Source of the DNA: CAZCTC01 sp964501335 | GTDB lineage: Bacteria > Chloroflexota > Anaerolineae > B4-G1 > SLSP01 | Assembly (NCBI GenBank): GCA_964501335.1 | Contig: CAZCTC010000008.1 | Span: forward strand, 1-64,000 | Direction of reading: 5' to 3' | DNA: 64,000 nt | Shown here: one piece after another, positions 12,855 to 21,000 of the stretch | How positions within the stretch are numbered: the stretch's first letter is position 1 | Layout of the letters: every line of letters starts with the position of its first letter | Program-made: the position numbers and the translations under genes | Notes under the pieces: model-generated | What the model saw: the letters and a program-made list of their open reading frames with translations, nothing else | Told to the model about the DNA's origin: nothing | The model's database searches: none

Positions 12855-15512
12855 TTACTTTTCTGCAATAGGGCTCGGCTGGAAAGTTCGCAGCCGGTTG
12901 GCGTTGGTCACGACGGTCACGCTGGAGAAGGCCATGGCGGCCCCAGCCAGCATCGGACTGAGCAGCAGTCCAAAGAAGGGATAGAGCAATCCCATCGCGA
13001 TGGGGATGCCCAGGAAGTTGTAGACAAAGGCGCCGAAGAGATTCTGTTTGACGTTGCGGATCGTGGCGCGACTCACCTCGATGGCGGTGACCACGCCTCG
13101 CAGGCTGCCCTTGATCAGCGTGATATCCGAAGCCTCGATCGCCACATCCGTGCCGGTGCCGATGGCCAGCCCGACATCCGCCTGCGCCAGCGCCGGTGCA
13201 TCGTTGATCCCGTCTCCGACCATCGCCACTTTGCGGCCTTCCGCCTGAAGTTTGGCGACTTCATGGGCTTTGTCCTGTGGCAATACTTCGGCCAGGACGC
13301 GGTCGATCCCGACCTGCCGGGCAATGGCTTCCGCTGTCCGCCGGTTGTCGCCGGTGATCATGGCGACCTCGATGCCCAGTTGCTGCAGGGCGGCGATGGC
13401 CTGGGCCGAATCCTCTTTGAGCGGATCGGCGACGGCGATCACCCCGGCGGGGCGACCTTCGACGGCGACATACATCGGCGTCTTGCCGTCGGCGGCCAGG
13501 GATTCAAAGATTGGCTGTAAGGCCTCGGCCGAAATCTTTTCTCGTTCGAGCAGCTTGCGATTGCCCAGGATTACCTGTTTCCCGGAAACCCGGGCCCGGA
13601 CGCCGTGGCCGGGGATGGCTTCGAATTCGGTCGGTTCCTCCAGGACCAGCCCCCGGGCTTTGGCCCCTTCCACAATCGCGCCGGCCAGCGGATGTTCGCT
13701 GACTTTTTCAACGGCAGCCGCCAGGGTGAGCAGCGCTTTTTCTCCGGTCAGATTTCCGGCCTTCAGCGTCGGATCGAGCGCCACCACATCGGTCAATTCC
13801 GGCTTGCCTTTGGTGATGGTGCCGGTTTTATCGAGCACCACCGTGGTGATGGAACGGGCCGTTTGCAGGGCCTCCCCGGAGCGGATCAGCACGCCATGTT
13901 CGGCGCCTTTGCCGATCCCGACCATCAGACTCATCGGTGTAGCCAGTCCCAACGCGCAGGGGCAGGCGATGATCAAGACCGAGACGCTGGTGACCAGGGC
14001 GTAGACCAGTTGCGGCTGTGGGCCGAAGTCGAACCAGAGGACGAAGGTGAGGATGGCCAGGATCATCACAATCGGCACGAAGTAGCCGGAGATGACATCG
14101 GCGAGCCGGGCGATGGGCGCTTTGCTGTTCTGGGCGTCCTGGACCATCTTGACGATTTGGGCCAGGGCGGTCTCTTTGCCGACGCGGGTGGCCCGGAATT
14201 TCAGGGCGCCGGTCTGGTTGATCGTGGCGCCGATCACTTCATCCCCGGGCTGTTTGGCCACCGGCAACGATTCTCCGGTCAACATGCTTTCATCGAGGCT
14301 GGAGGTCCCTTCGACGACGATGCCGTCCACGGGTACCTTTTCACCGGGGCGGACCAGCACGAGATCGCCGGCCAGCACCTCTTCGGCCGGGAGGTCCATT
14401 TCCTGGCCGTCGCGGACGATGTGGGCGGTTTTGGCCTGCAATCCCAGCAGTTTTTTAATTGCTTCGCCGGTGCGGCCTTTGGCGCGCAGTTCCAGCGCCT
14501 GCCCCAGCACTACCAGGGCGATGACCACGCTCACCACATCGAAGAACGGCTCCGAGGTCCCGGCCGGGAAGACCTGCGGCAGGAGTACGACGGCCGTGGA
14601 ATAGATCCAGGCGGCGCCGGTGCCGAGGGAGATCAGCGTGTTCATATTGGCGGCCCGGTGTTTGAGCGCTTCCCAGGCTCCCGTGAAGAAGTGGCTGCCG
14701 GACCAGAGCAATACGGGCAGGGTCAAAACGGCGGTCCCCAGCCAGACCCGGCGCAGGGTTTCCATCGGCCAGGCGTTGATGACGGGCACGAACTGGGGAT
14801 AAGCGGTCAGCAGCACCGGGATCGAGATAAGGGCCGCAAAGATGAATTTGCGCATCAGTTGATGGTATTCTTTCAGGTGCAGCGCTTCGGGGGTTTCGGG
14901 TGCGATTTCATCGACCATGTGAGGGGTATACCCGCAGGCTTTGATGGCCTGATGCAGGGCTTCCAACGTAGTCGCTTCCGGCAGATAGGTTACTGAAGCT
15001 TCCTGAGTAGCCAGATTGACCGTTGCCTTCAGGACCCCCGGCGTGGCTCGCAAATGTTCTTCGATGAAATTGACACAGGAAGCGCAGTGCATGTTTTCGA
15101 TACCGATACGGGCCTCGGCGCTGCCGATCTGATAGCCGGCGGCCTGGGTGGTTTCGAGCAGAGCGGCCAGGGTGACGTAACGGGGCTCGTAATCGATTTG
15201 TGCCTGTTGAGTATCGAGATTGACCTGCACGTCCGAGACTCCGGGCAGGGTTTTCAGGACTGTGGCCAGCCCCTGGGCCTGGGCGGATTCATGCATGCCC
15301 ATCACCGGCAGGTGTACCTGAGTCAACGGCAAAGCCGGATTGAAGCCGGTGGTCAGCGATCCCGGATCTTCTCTTTCGTAGCGATAGGGTTCTGCATCGA
15401 ATTTATCGACGCAGCTTTTGGAGCAAAAGTAGAAGGTGATGCCTTTGTGTTCTCGAGTGGTATAAGCATGGTCAGGATCGACTGTCATACCGCAGACTGG
15501 ATCGTATCCCAT
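12855..15512 (-). CDS. copA: Copper-translocating P1B-type ATPase with N-terminal YHS domain
   Basis: The 885-residue protein begins with a YHS metal-binding domain (PVCGMTVDP, then YFCSKSCVDKF, about residues 4-45). A degenerate HMA domain follows at about 65-130, with GMHESAQ instead of GM-x-C-x-x-C, then an intact HMA domain at about 135-200 (ENMHCASCVNF). The ATPase core has MLTGESLPV, the intramembrane copper motif ACPCALGLATP, DKTGTITKG with the phosphorylated Asp, SEHPLAG in the nucleotide domain and GDGINDAPAL. It should export Cu(I) from the cytoplasm. GGAGG precedes the ATG. It leads the convergent arm with the cupredoxin and DUF2933 genes. Confidence 0.95.
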   Translation of the reverse strand: MGYDPVCGMTVDPDHAYTTREHKGITFYFCSKSCVDKFDAEPYRYEREDPGSLTTGFNPALPLTQVHLPVMGMHESAQAQGLATVLKTLPGVSDVQVNLDTQQAQIDYEPRYVTLAALLETTQAAGYQIGSAEARIGIENMHCASCVNFIEEHLRATPGVLKATVNLATQEASVTYLPEATTLEALHQAIKACGYTPHMVDEIAPETPEALHLKEYHQLMRKFIFAALISIPVLLTAYPQFVPVINAWPMETLRRVWLGTAVLTLPVLLWSGSHFFTGAWEALKHRAANMNTLISLGTGAAWIYSTAVVLLPQVFPAGTSEPFFDVVSVVIALVVLGQALELRAKGRTGEAIKKLLGLQAKTAHIVRDGQEMDLPAEEVLAGDLVLVRPGEKVPVDGIVVEGTSSLDESMLTGESLPVAKQPGDEVIGATINQTGALKFRATRVGKETALAQIVKMVQDAQNSKAPIARLADVISGYFVPIVMILAILTFVLWFDFGPQPQLVYALVTSVSVLIIACPCALGLATPMSLMVGIGKGAEHGVLIRSGEALQTARSITTVVLDKTGTITKGKPELTDVVALDPTLKAGNLTGEKALLTLAAAVEKVSEHPLAGAIVEGAKARGLVLEEPTEFEAIPGHGVRARVSGKQVILGNRKLLEREKISAEALQPIFESLAADGKTPMYVAVEGRPAGVIAVADPLKEDSAQAIAALQQLGIEVAMITGDNRRTAEAIARQVGIDRVLAEVLPQDKAHEVAKLQAEGRKVAMVGDGINDAPALAQADVGLAIGTGTDVAIEASDITLIKGSLRGVVTAIEVSRATIRNVKQNLFGAFVYNFLGIPIAMGLLYPFFGLLLSPMLAGAAMAFSSVTVVTNANRLRTFQPSPIAEK

Positions 15513-15615
15513 GGGTTACCTCCTTTAGATTCTCCTTTTATTTTCCAGAACTCTACATGTTCAAATTGTAGAAGACAAAGAAGGGTAGGGGGAGGGGGAT
15601 TTTTCCTGTGTCTAT

Positions 15616-15633
15616 CCCCGCTATATTGCGGGG
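15616..15633. repeat. CCCCGC-TATATT-GCGGGG small palindrome
   Basis: A 6-bp stem in the 197-bp region between copA and the divergent metY remnant. It is a relative of the palindromes near 5018 and 9786. A regulatory role for copA is possible from position only; I see no clear CueR or CsoR operator. Confidence 0.4.
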
Positions 15634-15709
15634 GTAATCGCGAGGGTTCCCAGGTAGAATCGGGAAAGTAGAGCGTAGAAAGTGATAAATTCAATCAGGA
15701 GTTGAGTTG

Positions 15710-16254
15710 ATGGCTCAGGAATATAAAGGATTTGATACCCTGTCTTTACATGCCGGTTATACGCCGGATGGAACCGGGGCGCGCGCCGTCCCTATCTGGC
15801 AGACCAGCAGTTACGTTTTCACGGATACCGATCAGGCGGTGCGGCTTTTCGCGTTGCAGGAATTCGGCAATATCTATACCCGCATGAACAATCCGACGAC
15901 GGAAGTGTTGGAGAAGCGAGGGGCCGCTTTGGAAAGGGAAATCTCAGAACAAAGGCGTGAACGTAACCTTTTAATCATCGATGAGATCGATCTCGACCCC
16001 CTTTTCCAAAATTCCCAAACCCGATTGCGGGCGGTCTGGGAAACCATCCGCAAATTTGGGCACGGGTATAGTTTGGTGTTGTTGTAACCTTACCCTACCG
16101 GCGCCGGCGATCTGAGCCCGGAGGAAATCAAAGCGGCGATCGAGGAACAGATCCAGGAGTTCAAACGCCTGGGCTTTCAGGGTCCGGTGGGGGACAATGT
16201 TTTGTACCTGGATCGGACCTTTACCCAGCCCACTCCTCAAGAAGCAGGGATTTA
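15710..16254 (+). pseudogene. metY: Truncated O-acetylhomoserine sulfhydrylase (metY) fused to unrelated remnants
   Basis: From ATG 15710 (AGGAG, 8-nt spacer) about 73 residues match the N-terminus of the PLP enzyme O-acetylhomoserine (thiol)-lyase: FDTLSLHAGYTPDGTGARAV, PIWQTSSYVF, then GNIYTRMNNPTTEVLEKRGA. The homology stops near residue 75, well before the PLP-binding lysine. The frame continues through unrelated sequence to a stop at 16087. Another frame (16090-16254) then reads a second protein-like remnant, SPEEIKAAIEEQIQEFKRLG and GFQGPVGDNVLYLDRTFT, of unknown origin. The gene cannot make an active enzyme of about 430 residues. Confidence 0.75.
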
Positions 16255-16356
16255 GAGTTTTTCGGGAGAAAACCGAAGCCGGTAACCGAAATCTATCGGT
16301 TGACGGCTTTTTGTCAGGCGATGACAGGATGCTGTACAGGCTATGTGTAAGTCTTA

Positions 16357-16392
16357 TTATAAAAAGGCCTGGTAGGATCACTACCAGGCCTT
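16357..16392 (-). terminator. Intrinsic terminator of the secreted protease gene
   Basis: AAGGCCTGGTAG (16364-16375) and CTACCAGGCCTT (16381-16392) form a perfect 12-bp stem. On the minus strand it is followed by a U-rich run, 18 nt after the protease stop codon. Confidence 0.8.
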
Positions 16393-16409
16393 GAACGCTC
16401 ATGCTCAAA

Positions 16410-17525
16410 CTAACAGCCTTGTGCGGTACAAAGCACTACGATATTGTTGCTGTTAAACCTTGGCCCGTAGAAAGTATTCCCCCAGGTCGAACCGAAAAGT
16501 CCTCCACTGACCACGGAGTTCACGTAGTTGCGATTGCCGCTTTGATAAGGCGTAAAGACTCGAATCCAGGGTCCTCCGCTGCTGCCGTGCATCATATTGC
16601 ATCCCATTCCCAACACTTCCGAGCTTTGGTTGAAGCTTTCCGCCGCGCAGATGTAGGTGTAATTCCCGCCGTTGAGGTTGCTGGGATAACCGATAGCATG
16701 TAAGCTTTGAATGTAGCTATAGTTCCAGGAGCGCCCTAACCAGCCGGTATAATAAGTGACGGGGCGTCCCGCCAGGTTGGGTCCCAATGAAATCACGGCC
16801 ACATCGTACTGGCGTCCGGCCAAGGAATTTGGAGCATTGATCCAGGCGTTCAGGACCCGGGCACTACGCCAGGGGAAAGTGCCGTAAGGTGCCGCGCCGG
16901 CCCGATCCGCCGGGACAAAAGTCCAGCCCCGCTGCCATTGATTGGTATCCGTATCATAAACGCAGTGAGCCGCGGTTACGATAATATTATTCGGGCTGAT
17001 TACCGAAGCCGAGCAATACCCGCCGCCCGTGATGTAAAGCTTCCCCACCGCGTAATAAGGATATTGCTGATGAAAAGCCGCGTAATAGTTTCCCAGGTAG
17101 CTGGTGTAAACGCCGGCAGTCCCCTTGGTGTCTACCGGAGCTTCCAATCCCAGCTCTTTTAACATGGCCTGCCATTCTGCCGGGAATTCTTGCTGAGCCG
17201 TAGTATCGGCTTTAGGATCGGGCAAACCGCCCTCCGCAAAACCCGGTTTCTCCACCGTTGCTGTTTCTTCCGCCGTCGGTTTCAAATCTTCCGCAGAAGC
17301 CATCGGTAAGGGCATGGGCTTTGCATTGGCCCGCGCCTCCAAAGTCCAGGTACTAAGCAATCGTTGTTGTTCTTCCGGCGAAGATTCAATCATCACGCTT
17401 TGTTCTGGAGGATTTCCAGGTGCCGCGTATAACAGACTGAATCCGGTGTGACTATTGGAAAGCAGCGCCAAAACCATCACTAAACTTATGGCCGTAAAAC
17501 TCATCCATTTGGTTTTCCGAAACAT
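16410..17525 (-). CDS. Secreted trypsin-like (S1/V8-type) serine protease
   Basis: The ATG at 17525 is preferred because GAGAGG lies 6 nt upstream; a TTG at 17552 would add nine residues. The 371-residue protein has a signal peptide, a Glu/Pro/Ala-rich segment of about 100 residues that may be a pro-region, and a trypsin-like domain. The catalytic triad is visible: His in VTAAHCVYD, Asp in YDVAVISLG and Ser in HGSSGGPW. Two Cys near the domain start and others near the end could form disulfides. The type resembles glutamyl endopeptidases, but specificity cannot be read safely. It stands alone with its own terminator. Confidence 0.9.
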   Translation of the reverse strand: MFRKTKWMSFTAISLVMVLALLSNSHTGFSLLYAAPGNPPEQSVMIESSPEEQQRLLSTWTLEARANAKPMPLPMASAEDLKPTAEETATVEKPGFAEGGLPDPKADTTAQQEFPAEWQAMLKELGLEAPVDTKGTAGVYTSYLGNYYAAFHQQYPYYAVGKLYITGGGYCSASVISPNNIIVTAAHCVYDTDTNQWQRGWTFVPADRAGAAPYGTFPWRSARVLNAWINAPNSLAGRQYDVAVISLGPNLAGRPVTYYTGWLGRSWNYSYIQSLHAIGYPSNLNGGNYTYICAAESFNQSSEVLGMGCNMMHGSSGGPWIRVFTPYQSGNRNYVNSVVSGGLFGSTWGNTFYGPRFNSNNIVVLCTAQGC

Positions 17526-18016
17526 CCTAAACCTCTCTATATGTGTATCCAAATTTTCCTAATCTTCGCGTCGGACAGTTTTGCCAACGCAAGGATCTAC
17601 GCATAAAAAATCCCGACCTCAAGTCATGTTGTTGAGACCTTTTCTGGAAGCCGGGAAATGAAACTCATCTTACGGAAAACATTGCTTGTGTTTGCCGATA
17701 TCCACTGAAAATCCTTCGATCAATCCCATTAAACATAAAAACATATTCTTTAAAGAGGATAAGAGAGATTAGAACAGAAGTCAAGGTATGTTTAAAGTAG
17801 AATGGGAGGATATTTAGGAATTTTCATCGTGATTTCCCTCCCCTGATTCCAGCTTTCAATGTAACTATTGGGCGGTGTTGGCTACCTAATCTTTGGGAAT
17901 GCAGAATGAGCCATTTGATGATTAAAGTCAGAAGGCAATCCATTGACGGCAAGGGAAAAATAAGGTAAAATTCTTCTTAATTCCCCAACTAACGCTTATC
18001 ATGTTGCCGATTTACC
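17526..18016. other. Non-coding region upstream of protease and multi-PAS kinase
   Basis: I see no credible ORF in this 490-bp divergent intergenic stretch. It is AT-rich and must hold promoters for both neighbours, though I find no confident -35/-10 pair. The stretch 17607-17657 can form an imperfect hairpin (TCCCG..CGGGA outside, ACCTCAA..TTGAGA inside) that could belong to the protease leader. Confidence 0.5.
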
Positions 18017-18045
18017 CCGGTCGGATAAAAGACGACCGGTTTTTT
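18017..18045 (+). terminator. Terminator-like hairpin in the leader of the multi-PAS kinase gene
   Basis: CCGGTCG (18017-18023) pairs with CGACCGG (18033-18039) and is directly followed by six T residues, the form of an intrinsic terminator on the plus strand. It ends 32 nt before the kinase start codon and no gene ends upstream on this strand. Premature termination control of the kinase mRNA is the natural reading. Confidence 0.6.
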
Positions 18046-18077
18046 GTCGCAGGAAGCATCTTCGGAGGTTGTATGGT

Positions 18078-21000
18078 ATGGAAGCGCCTCATGTAGTGTT
18101 GGATGTCTCCGATATCAAGCCAGGCGGGCACCTTGGCGTGATTTACGAGCAGCCGGAAGAGCGAGTGGAGGTGCTGATTCCTTTCATAGAAGCAGGACTG
18201 AAACATGGAGAACGAATCTGGCTGACTCTGGATTTGGGGCTGGAGCAAATTTCGCAACGGTTGGCAGTCAGCGGAATGAATGTCGAAGCCTGTCTGGCCC
18301 TGGGGCAACTGGTCTTCTCGCCCATTCCACTCTCTGAATACACTGAAGAAGGGATCAATAACCAACTCCGGGAAGAAACGCTCCGGGCCCTGGCGGATGG
18401 TTACAGTGGACTCCGGGTGGCCCTGGAAAATAAAAATTCCCCGACGGATTTTCCCCCTCGGTTTGAAGAGGACTTTACGACTGAACTTAATTTTCTGGCC
18501 GACTATCCCTGTACCGTGTTATCTCTCTATTCGCATGCCGGCCTGAATGAAAATCGGTTGTGGAAATTGTTGACCCGTCATTCCGCTGTGGTGACTACGG
18601 TGAACGGCAACGCGATGTCAGAGCTTCACCCGGTTGAAAACAGGCCTGCACTTTCCGCCCAGTGGTATGAGGAAGTGACCCATATTGGTCCGGACCTTTT
18701 TGTGATGCTGGATCAGGATTTGCATTGTATCTACTGGGATGCGACCACAGCCGCTGTGACCGGAATCCTCGCCGGAGAAGCGTTGGGGCGTCCTTTTGAA
18801 GAGCTGCTTCCTCAGTTGAAAGATACTCTCATTGACCAAGCCTTTCGGAAGGTCTTGACGCAGGGGGAGCCTCAGAGCTTTGAGTTTGAATATCAACGGG
18901 CTGGGCGGGTTTACTTTTTCGAGATCTCGGTTTATCCCATCGGCCGGGGGATTTCGGTTTTTGCCGATGAAATTACGGCTCGCAAGCAATCCGAACAGAC
19001 ATTGTGTGAAAACCAGGAACAATTGGATCGGGAACGTCAGCGTGCGGAGGATCTGGTTCGGGAAGCCCAAAAACAGATTGAAAAGTGGAATACGATTCTC
19101 GATACCTTGGCCGAAAGTGTGGTGATTGTGGATGCCCAGGGGAATCCTGTTAAAGCCAATCTTGCTGCGGTACGCCTTTTGGGATTGGATCCTACCCGGA
19201 CAAGTTTAGAAGAAAGAACGAAGCGCATTCAGGTTCGTTGTGCCGATGGTTGTTCGGCAACCGATAGGGAAGGATTTCCTTCCGCCCGGGCTTTGCAAGG
19301 AGAAACCATCGTCGGTGGGCAGTATCGGATCACCAATGCCCAGGGACGTGAAATCTCGGTGATCGTTTCGGCGGCGCCGCTCTATGAAGAAGGGCGCGTG
19401 GCAGGGGCGGTGATCGTCTGGCATGATATGACCGAACGCGAGCAGTTTTTCCAGCAGGCAGAGCAGGAACGCCAACGGGGCGAGCGTCTGGCGGCTGAAG
19501 TTCAACACGAAGCCGAACAATCGAAAGCTATTTTCAGCGCTTTGACTGATCTGGTGATCCTGGTGGATGCTGAAGGCAAGATGATTGCAGCCAATCCGGC
19601 CGCGACGCACTTTTTCGGTGAAGACCCGACCCGGGCCGATCGGGCGACTCTGGGGCACAAAATGGCTGTGCGGAATCTCGATGGGCAGTTGATCGGACTG
19701 GCCGAATTTCCTTCATCCCGGGCCTTGCGCGGCGAAGTGGTAAAAGAGGGCCGGTTTAGGGTCCGGCGGCCGGAAGGTTCCGATGCTATTGTGGAAATTT
19801 CCGCCGCTCCCATTTGGGAGGCCGGCAAAATCACGGGGGCAGTTTCAATCTGGCGTGATGTGACGGAGAAAGAACAACTTTTGCAGCAGGTTGAGGTGGA
19901 GCGTCAGCGCGCTGAAGTCCAGGCGCAGGAAGCCCGAAAGCAGGCCCAGTGGTTGGAGGCCGTCATCAATGCAATGACGGATGTCGTAGTGATCGTCGAT
20001 GCCGAAGGTCAGGTTATCCGCACCAATCCGGTGGCCCGAGAGGTATTCGGCTATGATCCTGTGCAGGCGGATCGGCTTACCGTAGCTCAGGGCATCCATA
20101 TGCGCCATTTGGATGGGCGTCCGCTCATCCGAGAGGAGCTTCCCACCTATCGGGCTCAACATGGGAGGGTGGTGCAGCGAGAGCGCTATCGTTTTACTGA
20201 TCGGGAAGGTGAAGAACAGTTCATGACCACTTCCGCTTCCCCTGTTTATGAAAGCGAACAGCTGATGGGAGCGGTGGCGGTCTGGCGCAATGTGACGGAG
20301 CACGAACAACAGTTACAACAGATCGAAATCGAATGTCATCAGGCCCAACACGAGGCCGAACAGTTGAACCTGATCTTCAGTGCGATTACCGATGTAGTTA
20401 TTGTGATGGATGAAAAGGGCAAAATGATCGCCGCCAATCCGGCTGCGGTACGTTTTTTCGGCGGTGATCCCGCTCAGTTCGATCGTGAAACCTTAGGGAA
20501 AAAAGTAAAGGTCAGCCATCTGGACGGCCGGCCCATGCGGATCGAGGAATACCCGGCTTCTCGTTGTTTGAAAAGCGGGGAGCCTGTACTCAATGAACCT
20601 TATCGCATCCATAATGCGGAAGGCCAAATGTTGACTTTGAACTTCTCCGCTGTCCCGCTCCGCAGCGGGGATCGGATTACAGGAGCGGTTTCGGTCTGGC
20701 ACGATATCACTGAACGGGAACAGTTGTTGCAGCAGGTGGAATCCGAGCGCGAGCGAGCGGAGGTTCTGGCTTTAGAAACCCGGAAGCAGGCCCAATGGTT
20801 GGAGGCGGTGATCAATGCAATCACGGATGTGGTGGTGATTGTTGATACACAGGGTCGGATCGTCCAGGTCAACCCGGCGGCCAGCGAATTTTTTGGAATC
20901 GATTTCACTACCGTCGATCGGGATACGCTGGCTCGCCAGATGCAGGTACGACATCTGGATGGGCGGCCGCTCATAAAAGGAGAGTTTCCCAGCACCCGGG

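Noticed and set aside
12831..15671. Long plus-strand open frames across the copA region, including one of 463 codons
   Set aside because: They are shadows of the GC-rich copA gene, with Gly/Asp/Gln/His-rich low-complexity translation and no domain pattern.
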